From Pseudomonadota bacterium (GTDB lineage Bacteria; Pseudomonadota; Gammaproteobacteria; Pseudomonadales; UBA5518), in assembly GCA_963204845.1 (NCBI GenBank), contig CAUJIL010000093.1:1-6789 (forward strand): DNA of 6,789 bases. Reading direction: 5' to 3'. Each line of letters starts with the position of its first letter. Position 1 is the first letter of the stretch. The position numbers and the translations under genes are program-made. The notes beneath the pieces were generated by a model. That model saw only the letters and a program-made list of their open reading frames with translations. It was not told the DNA's origin and did not search any database. Of the stretch, positions 1 to 6,650 are shown one piece after another.

Positions 1-441
1 GGCACGCTGAGCGGCGTGGCCGAGTTCCTGCGTGCACAGAAGCCCGCGGTGCGCATCGGGCTGGCGGACCCGGGGGGCGCGGCGTTGTACAACTACTACA
101 CGCACGGCGAACTGCGCGCGAGCGGGGAGTCGATCACGGAAGGCATCGGGCAGACGCGGATCACCGGCAACCTCGACGGCTTCCGGCCCGACTTTGCCTG
201 CCAGGTACCCGACGACGAGGCGTTGCCGTACGTGTTCGACCTGCTCCAGCACGAGGGGTTGTGCCTGGGCGGCTCGTCGGCGATCAACATCGCCGGCGCC
301 GTGCGGCTGGCACGCGAACTCGGGCCCGGGCACACCGTGGTCACGATCCTCTGCGATTACGGCACCCGCTACCAGAGCAAGCTGTTCAATCCGGCCTTCC
401 TGCGCCGGCGCCGCTTGCCGGTGCCGCAGTGGCTGGACTGA
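1..441 (+). CDS. PLP-dependent cysteine synthase family protein, C-terminal part (5' end outside window)
   Basis: The reading frame is open from base 1 and ends at TGA 439-441, giving 146 residues that lack the N-terminal half and the PLP lysine. The visible part opens with GTLSGV, the end of the phosphate-binding GTGGTLSGV-type loop of the cysteine synthase/cystathionine beta-synthase fold (type II PLP enzymes). Further on come EGIGQ (about residues 47-51), the segment GLCLGGSSAIN (about 86-96, matching the GI-x-GISSGA region of CysK), and VTILCDYGTRYQSKLFN (about 114-130), which aligns with the CysK segment VVILPSSGERY near the PLP ring nitrogen. Known relatives make cysteine from O-acetylserine and sulfide, or act on related beta-replacement substrates, in the cytoplasm. 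The Asp-Tyr in place of the usual Ser-Ser and the tail ending PVPQWLD point to a subfamily distinct from E. coli CysK, so the exact substrate is uncertain. A GTG at 16 is in frame, but the homology upstream shows it is not the start. It converges on srkA, 12 bp away. Confidence 0.9.
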   Translation, partial: GTLSGVAEFLRAQKPAVRIGLADPGGAALYNYYTHGELRASGESITEGIGQTRITGNLDGFRPDFACQVPDDEALPYVFDLLQHEGLCLGGSSAINIAGAVRLARELGPGHTVVTILCDYGTRYQSKLFNPAFLRRRRLPVPQWLD

Positions 442-464
442 AACGCGGGCGTCTCAGTTCCAGC
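432..464. terminator. Hairpin over both convergent stop codons, candidate bidirectional terminator
   Basis: The ends of the two convergent genes form an inverted repeat. GCTGGA (432-437) pairs with TCCAGC (459-464). CTGA (438-441) pairs with TCAG (454-457), with T458 bulged. After one A442/C453 mismatch, ACG (443-445) pairs with CGT (450-452) around the loop CGGG. That makes 13 base pairs in total and includes the TGA of the PLP enzyme and the TGA of srkA. Neither side is followed by a T-run, so it is not a classical intrinsic terminator. It could be an RNA 3'-end stabiliser, a U-less terminator, or chance similarity between two gene ends that both encode Trp near the C-terminus. Confidence 0.4.
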
Positions 465-1440
465 GCGGCAGCGCCAGCGGTTCCTCGTCGAGCGCGGCGA
501 GTTGTTCGCGCAATTCGAGGATGTGGTCGGACCAGTAGCGCGGCGTGTTGAACCACGGGAAATGCCGCGGAAAGGCCGGGTCGTGCCAGCGCTCGGCGAG
601 CCAGGCCGCGTAGTGCATCAGACGCAGCGTGCGCAGCGGTTCGATCAGCGCCAGCTCCGCGGCCGGGAAATCGCGGAACTCCTCGTAGCCCGCGACGATT
701 TCCTGCAACTGCGCGAGCTGCGTGGGTCGATCTCCCGACAGCAGCATCCAGAGATCCTGGATCGCCGGTGCGCTGCGGCAGTCGTCGAGGTCGACCAGGC
801 ACAACGCACCGTCGCGCACCAGGATGTTGCCCGGATGCAGGTCGCCGTGGGTGCGGATCGTCCCGGTGGGGCGGAACCGTGCCCCGAGGCGCTCGATCAA
901 CGCGTCGCACAGGCTGGCGTAGGCGCCGGCCAGATCGGACGGGATGAAATCGCGTTCGATCAGGCGCCGGCTCGCCACGGCGTAGCCGGCCACGTCGATC
1001 GCGGGCCGCTCGGCGAAGGTGCGGCTGGCCCCGATCGCGTGCAGCCGTCCCAGGATGCGCCCCAGCGACAGCAGCTGCTCCGGCTGGTCCAGATCGGGCA
1101 CGTGGCCGCCCACGCGCGGATACAGCGCGAAGCGGAACTCGCCGTGGCGCAGCAGGGTGTCGTCGTCGTCACCGGCGAGCGGCGCCACCACCGGCAGCTC
1201 GGCCTCGAGCAGTTCGCGCGCGAAGGCGTGCTCCTCGCGGATCGTCGCGTCGCTCCAGCGTTGCGGGCGGTAGAACTTCGCAACCAGCGGTGCGCCACCC
1301 TCGATGCCGACCTGGTAGACCCGGTTCTCGTAGCTGTTCAGCGCGAAGATGCGCAGGTCGCACACGCGACCCGTGCTCTCGATCGCATCGACCACGGCGT
1401 CCGGGGTCAAGGCGTCGAAGGGATGTGAGGGAACGCTCAT
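454..1440 (-). CDS. srkA: Stress response Ser/Thr kinase SrkA (YihE/RdoA family)
   Basis: This 328-residue protein has the same length as E. coli SrkA and resembles it along its whole length. It is a cytoplasmic kinase of the aminoglycoside-phosphotransferase/choline-kinase-like fold; in E. coli it phosphorylates itself and protein substrates and protects against death under envelope and oxidative stress. Visible motifs: NSYENRVYQ (35-43) in the nucleotide-binding region, VAKFYRP with the likely ATP-binding Lys55, the catalytic loop HGDLHPGN (198-205) with Asp200 and the metal ligand Asn205, and VDLDD (216-220) with the metal-binding Asp217, followed by the family signature QDLWMLLSGD (228-237). 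HDPAFPRHFPW (286-296) matches the C-terminal WADPAFPKNFPW block of E. coli. All catalytic residues are present, so it should be active. The ATG overlaps the TGA of the RND permease (ATGA), with GGGAG six bases upstream of the start. In E. coli the gene sits beside dsbA; here it is the last gene of an efflux operon. Confidence 0.95.
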   Translation of the reverse strand: MSVPSHPFDALTPDAVVDAIESTGRVCDLRIFALNSYENRVYQVGIEGGAPLVAKFYRPQRWSDATIREEHAFARELLEAELPVVAPLAGDDDDTLLRHGEFRFALYPRVGGHVPDLDQPEQLLSLGRILGRLHAIGASRTFAERPAIDVAGYAVASRRLIERDFIPSDLAGAYASLCDALIERLGARFRPTGTIRTHGDLHPGNILVRDGALCLVDLDDCRSAPAIQDLWMLLSGDRPTQLAQLQEIVAGYEEFRDFPAAELALIEPLRTLRLMHYAAWLAERWHDPAFPRHFPWFNTPRYWSDHILELREQLAALDEEPLALPRWN

Positions 1441-1451
1441 GCCTCACTCCC
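1437..1451 (-). promoter_or_regulatory. Translational coupling site: ATGA overlap plus Shine-Dalgarno for srkA
   Basis: On the minus strand GGGAG (1447-1451) is followed by six bases and then ATGA (1440-1437). ATG starts srkA and TGA ends the permease gene. The ribosome site therefore lies inside the last permease codons, the usual layout for termination-reinitiation coupling. Confidence 0.75.
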
Positions 1452-4400
1452 GCCGTTGCGCGGCACCGGGATGCGGAACACCACCAGGTACAGCGCCGGG
1501 ATCACGAACAGCGTGAGCAGCGTTGCGAAACCGAGTCCACCCATCATCGTGATCGCCATGTTGCGGAAGAAGGCATCGCCGAGCAGCGGAATCATGCCGA
1601 AGATCGTGGTCGCCGCGGCCAGCCCCACCGGCCGCAAGCGGCTTACGGTGGCGTCGAGCACGGCCTCGAAGCGATCGCGGCCCGCGGCGATCTGCAAGTC
1701 GATCTCCTCGATCAGCACGATCGCATTCTTGATCAGCAGCCCGATCAGCGCCAGCGCGCCGACGATCGACATGAAGTCGAAGATGGCGCCGCTCATGAGC
1801 ATCGCGGCCGTGACCCCGACCAGTGCCAGCGGTACGGTGAGCCAGATGATCAGCGGTTGGCGCAGTCGTCCGAACAACAGCACGCTGATCAGCACCATTG
1901 CAAGCAGGCCGAACGGCATCGATCGACGCAGCCCTTCGCTCGCCTCGCCGGAGTCCTCGAACTCGCCGCCCCACGCGTAACTGTAACCGGGCGGCAGCTC
2001 GAGCGCGGCGACCGCTTTTCCCAGGCGCCGGAACAGCGGCGCGATCTCCTCGCCGGCCGGGTTGCACGAGACGGTGATGGTGAGTTGGCGGTCGCGACTG
2101 CGCAGCAGCGCGTTCTCCCAGCGGGTCTCGAAACCCGACACCACCTGCGACACCGGCACCGCGCGGTGCAGCAGCGGACTCCAGACCGGCACGTCGCGCA
2201 GCTCGCCGATGTCGCCGCGCTCGCTCTCCGGGGCGCGCAGGCGGATCGGGAGCAGGCGGATGCCGTCGCGGTACAGCCCGACCGTGCTCCCCTCCACGGC
2301 GTACTGCAAGCTGGTGGCGAGGTCCTCGCGGCTGATCCCCATCCGGCGTCCCACCTGTTCGTCGAATACCGGGCGCAGCACCTTGACCGGTTCGCGCCAG
2401 TCGTCGCGGATGTCGATCGCGCCGCCGTCGGCGCGCATGATGGCCTTGGCCTGCTCGGCGAGCCGGCGCAACTGCGCGTCGTCGCGCCCGCTGAAACGCA
2501 GCTCGATGCGGCTGTCACGGCTGGGGCCGATCCGCAGCTGCTTCACGATCGGGTCGGTCCAAGGCATCTGCTCGTGCATGAACTGCTTGACCGCCGCGCC
2601 GAGCGGTGCGATCTGCTCGAGTGATTCGACCCGCACGATGATCTGCGCATAGGCGTCGGAGTGTTCCTTGACGTCGTAGACCAGCGTGAAGCGCTGATGC
2701 GGGCCACCGATCGCGGTCGCGGTGCGCTGCACGCCGGACTGCGTGGCGAGGAACTCGCCCACACGCAGCGCGTCCTCGCGCGTCTTGCGGATGTCGGTTC
2801 CCTCGGGCTCCCAGATGTCGACGAACATCATCGCGGTGTTCGAGGCCGGGAAGAAGCCGGTCTTGATCGCGCCGAATCCCGCCAGCGATACGGCGAACAC
2901 CGCGAGCGTGAGACCGATGGTCGTCCAACGGCGACGCATCGCCACGGCAAGCAGCGAGCGGAACATGCTGAATACCGGACCGCGATACGCGGCGCTGACG
3001 GACGTCGCGCCCTCCGCCACAGTCACCCGGCGAAATGCGAGGGCGGCCAGCAGCGGGGTGGTCGTGATCGCCGTGACCCACGACAGCAGCAGCGAAATGA
3101 GGATCACCCAGAACAGCCAGCCCGCGAACTCGCCGGTGGTATCGGGCGAGAAACCGATCGGCGAGAATGCGACGATCCCGATCGCGGTGCCGCCGAACAG
3201 CCCCCACACGGTGCGTCCCACGCTCTCGCGCGCGGCCTCCGGCGGGGTCGCGCCGGCCTGCACGCGCACCAGCATGTCCTCGGCGACGACGATCGCATTG
3301 TCGACCAGCATGCCGAGCGCGATGATCAGCGCGCCGAGCGACATGCGGTGCAACTCGACGTCGAAGACGTGCATCACGAACAGCGAGCCGGCGATCGTTA
3401 CCAGCAGCACGGCGCCGATCACCAGTCCGACGCGCAGCCCCATGAACGCCAGCAGCACCACGAGCACGATCGCCAGCGACTGCGCGACGTTGAGCTGGAA
3501 ACCGCGCACGGCGGTGGCGACGGTCCGGGGCTGGTCGTAGATGGGCACCACCTCCATGCCGGCCGGTACCACGGGAGTCAATGCCGTGAGACGCTCGCGA
3601 ATACGCGCACCGACCTGGACGACGTTTTCGCCGGGCAGCATCGACAGCCCGATCGACAGCCCCGGGCGGCCGTCGATGTAGAACATCCGCCCCGGTACTT
3701 CCTCGTAGGCGCGCGTGATGCGTGCGATATCGCTGAGGCGCACCAGCCGGCCGGCCTCGCCGCCGATCAGCACGTCGCCCATCGCCGCCACCGAGGCGAA
3801 CTCGCCGCTCGGCTCGATGCGTAGCAGTTCGTCGCCCACGCGCACGCGCCCGGCCTCGGCGACCACGTTCTGCGACTGCAACACGCCGGCGATCTGCTGC
3901 GGCGAGATGCCGAGCTCGCCGAGTTTCGCACGCGAGATGTCGACGTAGACCACCTCGCGCTGGGCGCCTTCGATCACCACCTTGCGCACACCGGGGACGC
4001 CGAGCAGTTCGCGCTTGATCACGTCGGCGGTGTCCCACAGATCGCGCCAGCTGTAGCCCTCGCCGGTCAGTACGACGTAGACACCGTAGATGTCGCCGAA
4101 ATCGTCCACCACCAACGGTTCCTGCGCCCCCGGCGGCAGCTGGCGCCGCACGTCGGCGATCTTGCGCCTGAGCTCGTCGAAGATCGCCGGGAATTCCTCG
4201 GCGCGGTAGCTGTCCTTGAACTCGATCAGGATGTCGGAGACACCGGGGCGCGACACCGACATGCGCAGGCGACCGACCTGCTCCATGCGCTGGATCGCGT
4301 CCTCGATGTGATAGGTGACTTCCTCCTGCACCTGGGCGGCGGAGGCCCCGGGGTACCAGGTGATGACCTTGGCCATCTTGATCGTGTAATCGGGATCCTC

Positions 4401-4505
4401 GAGCTTGCCCATGCCGAGGAAGCCCCATAGGCCGCCGGCCGTGAGCAGCAGCACGAACAGCCACGACACCAGCGGGTTGCGGATCGCGTATTCGCCCGGG
4501 TTCAT
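1437..4505 (-). CDS. RND efflux transporter inner-membrane permease (AcrB/HAE-1-like)
   Basis: This 1022-residue protein has the length and two-fold repeat of RND proton-antiport pumps, which form trimers in the inner membrane and export drugs, solvents or lipids through an adaptor and an outer-membrane channel. Residues 11-31 form TM1; a large periplasmic loop runs to about 335; TM2-TM6 lie at about 338-490; TM7 is at about 527-547; a second periplasmic loop runs to about 860; TM8-TM12 fill about 862-1010. Markers are LEDPDYTIK (35-43) and WYPGASAAQVQEEVT (50-64) in the first porter domain, GMLVDNAIVVAED (398-410) in TM4 and LLIKNAIVLIEE (923-934) in TM10. Asp402 and Lys926 match the proton-relay Asp407 and Lys940 of AcrB, but the second Asp (AcrB 408) is Asn403. 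The start is ATG 4505 because MNPGEYAIRNPLVSW is a typical RND N-terminus and GGAG lies seven bases upstream; the frame stays open upstream to 4778, but that stretch is arginine-rich shadow sequence over the adaptor gene. The LEDP-type signature differs from AcrB proper, so the substrate cannot be predicted. Confidence 0.96.
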   Translation of the reverse strand: MNPGEYAIRNPLVSWLFVLLLTAGGLWGFLGMGKLEDPDYTIKMAKVITWYPGASAAQVQEEVTYHIEDAIQRMEQVGRLRMSVSRPGVSDILIEFKDSYRAEEFPAIFDELRRKIADVRRQLPPGAQEPLVVDDFGDIYGVYVVLTGEGYSWRDLWDTADVIKRELLGVPGVRKVVIEGAQREVVYVDISRAKLGELGISPQQIAGVLQSQNVVAEAGRVRVGDELLRIEPSGEFASVAAMGDVLIGGEAGRLVRLSDIARITRAYEEVPGRMFYIDGRPGLSIGLSMLPGENVVQVGARIRERLTALTPVVPAGMEVVPIYDQPRTVATAVRGFQLNVAQSLAIVLVVLLAFMGLRVGLVIGAVLLVTIAGSLFVMHVFDVELHRMSLGALIIALGMLVDNAIVVAEDMLVRVQAGATPPEAARESVGRTVWGLFGGTAIGIVAFSPIGFSPDTTGEFAGWLFWVILISLLLSWVTAITTTPLLAALAFRRVTVAEGATSVSAAYRGPVFSMFRSLLAVAMRRRWTTIGLTLAVFAVSLAGFGAIKTGFFPASNTAMMFVDIWEPEGTDIRKTREDALRVGEFLATQSGVQRTATAIGGPHQRFTLVYDVKEHSDAYAQIIVRVESLEQIAPLGAAVKQFMHEQMPWTDPIVKQLRIGPSRDSRIELRFSGRDDAQLRRLAEQAKAIMRADGGAIDIRDDWREPVKVLRPVFDEQVGRRMGISREDLATSLQYAVEGSTVGLYRDGIRLLPIRLRAPESERGDIGELRDVPVWSPLLHRAVPVSQVVSGFETRWENALLRSRDRQLTITVSCNPAGEEIAPLFRRLGKAVAALELPPGYSYAWGGEFEDSGEASEGLRRSMPFGLLAMVLISVLLFGRLRQPLIIWLTVPLALVGVTAAMLMSGAIFDFMSIVGALALIGLLIKNAIVLIEEIDLQIAAGRDRFEAVLDATVSRLRPVGLAAATTIFGMIPLLGDAFFRNMAITMMGGLGFATLLTLFVIPALYLVVFRIPVPRNGGSEA

Positions 4506-4519
4506 CGCCGGTCTCCGTG
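4506..4519 (-). promoter_or_regulatory. Shine-Dalgarno in the adaptor-permease gap
   Basis: The 14-bp gap between the adaptor stop and the permease start contains GGAG (minus strand, 4516-4513) seven bases before ATG 4505. It fixes the permease start and leaves no room for a separate terminator or promoter, supporting co-transcription. Confidence 0.7.
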
Positions 4520-5656
4520 TCAGCCGGGCTCGCCGGCGCGCGGGGTGGCCTGTTCGCCGGCGGGCATGCGCGAGACCTCGAGCCCGTCGGCGAGCTGCGC
4601 CACGCCGACCGCGACGATCTCCTCGCCGGCACGCAGCCCCGACAGCACGCGGATGCGGTCGGCCTGCATCTCGCCGGTGCGCACCGCGCGCCGGCTCACC
4701 GTCATCGCCGCCGGGTCCAGCACCCACACCATCGGCTCCAGCGCCGCGTCGGCCGTGACCGCCGAGGCCGGGATCCACATCGCGGGGCCGGCGCGCAGCA
4801 GCCGCGACAGGTCCACCGTGGCGGTCGCACTCATTCCCGGCAGCACGACCATGTCGTCAGGGTTCGCCATGCGGAACGTGAGCTCGTAGGTCTGCGTCTC
4901 GGGGTCGGCGCGGGTAGCAGCCTCGACCAGGGCGAGCGCGATGCGTCGGCCCGGCGCGCCATCGAAAGTCACCCACGCGCTGGCCTCGGACCCGGTGCCT
5001 TCGACGCTCATGTCCGTCTGCGCCTCGAAGCTGCGCAGCAGCCGCTCCGGCAGGTCGATCTTCACTTCCAGCGCGTGCAACTGCTGCAGCGTGACGACCG
5101 GCTGTTTGGGCGCGACCTCCTCGAAACGCTGCACCATGCGCCGCGCCACGCTGCCGGCGAACGGCGCCTTCAGCACGGTGTACTCGAGGTTGCGGCGCGA
5201 CCGTTGCAGCGCCGCCTCGGTGGTCCTGTAGCCGGCCTCGAGCCGGTCGTAGTCGAGCCGGGATATGTGGCCCTTGGGCAGCAGTTCACGCGCACGCTCG
5301 AAGTTGCGGCGGGCGTTCTGGTACGTCGCCTCGCGATCGCGCAGTTCGATGCGGAAGTCCGTATCGTCGAGGCGCGCCAGCTCCGCACCTTCGGCGACCG
5401 TGTCGCCCTCGCGCACCGCGATGTCGGCCACCGTTCCCGGCACGCGGAAGCTGAGGTCGGCGCGCCGCGCCGACTCGACGCGCGCGGGGAAGCTCCGCTG
5501 CTCGGACTGATCCCCGCTCGCGACCACGAAGGTCTTGACCGGGCGCACCGCAGGCGCGGCGGGCACGGATCCCGCGTCCCGATCGCCATCGCCATCGCAG
5601 GCAACCAGCAACACCAACAGTGAAGCGAACAACGGATGGAAGAGGGCACGCGGCAT
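4520..5656 (-). CDS. RND efflux periplasmic adaptor (membrane fusion) lipoprotein
   Basis: This 378-residue adaptor would join the RND permease to an outer-membrane channel. Residues 1-20 form a lipoprotein signal peptide: a short N-region, a hydrophobic stretch, and lipobox LVAC with Cys20 as the lipidated residue. Asp21 follows, the classical inner-membrane retention (Lol-avoidance) residue also found in AcrA. The first half-lipoyl motif is at about 70-98 (FRVPGTV, VREGDTVAEGAELARLDD). A helical hairpin spans about 99-159, and the second half-lipoyl at about 160-190 includes LKAPFAGSVARR. A beta-barrel domain (about 195-285, with LPGMSATATVDL at 272-283) and a membrane-proximal domain (about 290-362) follow. 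The start at ATG 5656 gives the best signal peptide, but its GGAG is 12 bases away; a TTG two codons upstream (5662) has GGAG at six bases and is an alternative. ATGs at 5686, 5698 and 5758 would add an unlikely leader. It is the first gene of the efflux operon. Confidence 0.93.
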   Translation of the reverse strand: MPRALFHPLFASLLVLLVACDGDGDRDAGSVPAAPAVRPVKTFVVASGDQSEQRSFPARVESARRADLSFRVPGTVADIAVREGDTVAEGAELARLDDTDFRIELRDREATYQNARRNFERARELLPKGHISRLDYDRLEAGYRTTEAALQRSRRNLEYTVLKAPFAGSVARRMVQRFEEVAPKQPVVTLQQLHALEVKIDLPERLLRSFEAQTDMSVEGTGSEASAWVTFDGAPGRRIALALVEAATRADPETQTYELTFRMANPDDMVVLPGMSATATVDLSRLLRAGPAMWIPASAVTADAALEPMVWVLDPAAMTVSRRAVRTGEMQADRIRVLSGLRAGEEIVAVGVAQLADGLEVSRMPAGEQATPRAGEPG

Positions 5657-5696
5657 GGTCAACAGCTGCTCCGGCAAACGCCGCATCGGGGCGCGC

Positions 5697-5702
5697 ATAC
5701 TA
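5697..5702 (-). promoter_or_regulatory. Weak -10-like hexamer upstream of the efflux operon
   Basis: TAGTAT on the minus strand matches the sigma70 -10 consensus at four of six positions and would put a transcript start about 30 bases before the adaptor ATG. I see no matching -35 at 16-18 bases, so the efflux promoter is not settled. It could be activator-dependent or use another sigma factor. Confidence 0.2.
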
Positions 5703-5745
5703 GCCGCCACGCCGCGGCGAGGCGAGCAGATGGCCAAAATTTCAT

Positions 5746-5757
5746 TGCTGGACAGCA
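5746..5757. promoter_or_regulatory. Short palindrome TGCTG-GA-CAGCA, possible operator
   Basis: Two perfect 5-base arms flank a 2-base centre. The palindrome overlaps the candidate -35 of the enoyl-CoA hydratase promoter and lies about 90 bp upstream of the efflux operon start, next to the only AT-rich patch of the region (CCAAAATTTCATTG, 5733-5747). Position and symmetry suit a regulator site, but it is short and no regulator gene is in the window. Confidence 0.25.
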
Positions 5758-5777
5758 TCGCGGGCGCGTCACAGAAT
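5749..5777 (+). promoter_or_regulatory. Candidate sigma70-type promoter for the enoyl-CoA hydratase gene
   Basis: TGGACA (5749-5754, five of six matches to TTGACA) and CAGAAT (5772-5777, four of six to TATAAT) are separated by exactly 17 bases. A start near 5784 would leave a leader of about 30 bases containing the Shine-Dalgarno. This was judged by eye only. Confidence 0.4.
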
Positions 5778-5804
5778 CCGCCGCAACACGACGCCGTTGC
5801 GCAC

Positions 5805-5811
5805 GGGAGGG
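5805..5811 (+). promoter_or_regulatory. Strong Shine-Dalgarno deciding the hydratase start
   Basis: GGGAGGG ends three bases before ATG 5815 (core GGAGG, four bases of spacing). It favours ATG 5815 over the in-frame TTG at 5797, which lies upstream of this site. Confidence 0.75.
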
Positions 5812-5814
5812 CGG

Positions 5815-6579
5815 ATGGACGAACCGGTACTGTTGCATGCGGAAGAGGGAATCCTCACCATCACGCTGAACCGTCCACGGGCGCGCAACGCGATCGATCT
5901 GCCGACCGCACACGCGCTGGCGGAGGCGATGGAGCATCTGGACGCGGACCCGGCGCTGCGGGTCGGGATCCTGACCGGAGCCGGCGGCAATTTCTGCGCG
6001 GGCATGGACCTCAAGGGCTTCCTGGGCGGCGAGATGCCGATGCTCCCCGGGCGCGGTTTCGCCGGTTTCGTCGAGTGCCCGCCGCGCACGCCGCTGATCG
6101 CGGCGGTCGAAGGTTACGCGCTGGCCGGAGGCTTCGAGATCGTGCTCGCCTGCGACCTCGCGGTCGCGGCCGGGGACGCGCAGTTCGGATTGCCGGAAAC
6201 GCGCCGCGGGCTGGTGGCGGCGGCCGGCGGTCTGGTGCGCCTGCCACGCATGGTGCCGTACCGCATCGCGCTGGAACTCGCGCTCACCGGTGCGACCATC
6301 GACGCCCGGCGCGCCTACGAGCTCGGCCTGCTGAACCGCGTGGTCGGGAACGGCGGCGCACTCGCGGCGGCCCGCGAGCTCGCGCACGCGATCGCCGCCA
6401 ACGGGCCACTCGCGGTGGCGACCAGCAAGCGCGTGATGCGCGATTCGCTGGGCTGGAGCGACGCCGAACGGTGGGAGCGCCAGCACGAGGAAACCGCGCC
6501 GATCTTCGCCAGCGAGGACGCGCGAGAGGGCGCCGCGGCGTTCGCCGAGCGGCGCGCGCCGGCGTGGACGGGGCGGTAG
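5815..6579 (+). CDS. Enoyl-CoA hydratase/isomerase (crotonase) family protein
   Basis: This 254-residue protein has the usual length of crotonase-fold enzymes, which work as cytoplasmic trimers or hexamers on acyl-CoA thioesters, typically hydrating trans-2-enoyl-CoA in fatty-acid or related acid breakdown. Visible features are the CoA-binding start LNRPRARNAID (18-28), the oxyanion-hole segment GGNFCAGMDLKGF (57-69), and VEGYALAGGFEIVLACDL (98-115) with Gly106 and Glu108. FGLPETRRGLVAAAGG (124-139) carries Glu128. Glu108 and Glu128 align with the two catalytic glutamates (Glu144, Glu164) of rat mitochondrial enoyl-CoA hydratase, so true hydratase activity is plausible rather than only isomerase or hydrolase activity. 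The MDLKGFL segment is common in the broad EchA/CaiD-like group, and I cannot assign the substrate. It is transcribed divergently from the efflux operon and appears monocistronic within the window, followed 41 bp later by a hairpin and then by an antisense group II intron. Confidence 0.93.
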   Translation: MDEPVLLHAEEGILTITLNRPRARNAIDLPTAHALAEAMEHLDADPALRVGILTGAGGNFCAGMDLKGFLGGEMPMLPGRGFAGFVECPPRTPLIAAVEGYALAGGFEIVLACDLAVAAGDAQFGLPETRRGLVAAAGGLVRLPRMVPYRIALELALTGATIDARRAYELGLLNRVVGNGGALAAARELAHAIAANGPLAVATSKRVMRDSLGWSDAERWERQHEETAPIFASEDAREGAAAFAERRAPAWTGR

Positions 6580-6620
6580 CGAGGCATGGACGGCCGGTTG
6601 CCGTGACGACCTTCGCGTAG

Positions 6621-6639
6621 GTCCGGGCGGTGCCCGGAC
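6621..6639. terminator. Perfect 8-bp hairpin downstream of the hydratase gene
   Basis: GTCCGGGC (6621-6628) and GCCCGGAC (6632-6639) are perfect inverted repeats around the loop GGT. The position, 41 bp after the hydratase stop, fits a transcription end, but no T-run follows on either strand. It is 11 bp from the 3' junction of the group II intron and so belongs to the intron's 3' flanking DNA. The remaining sequence of 6580-6650 shows nothing else I can name. Confidence 0.4.
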
Positions 6640-6650
6640 ATGGTCGGCTG

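Noticed and set aside
502..1428. 308-residue plus-strand frame opposite srkA
   Set aside because: It is an antisense shadow of a kinase gene with complete motifs, and has no recognisable fold or supporting ribosome site.
1290..3824. Long plus-strand open frames (444 and 387 residues) opposite the permease
   Set aside because: Their translations are Arg/His/Gln/Ala-rich with no domain pattern, as expected for antisense frames of a GC-rich gene; the minus-strand permease is unambiguous.
4506..4778. A 91-residue N-terminal extension of the RND permease frame
   Set aside because: It is Arg/Gly/Ala-rich, lies within the adaptor gene in another frame, and the conserved RND N-terminus with its Shine-Dalgarno starts at 4505.
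5710..5719. Palindrome CGCCGCGGCG in the divergent intergenic region
   Set aside because: A 10-base G/C-only palindrome is expected by chance in DNA of this composition.
5797..5814. TTG start for the hydratase six codons upstream
   Set aside because: The strong GGGAGGG site lies downstream of this TTG and at proper distance from ATG 5815.
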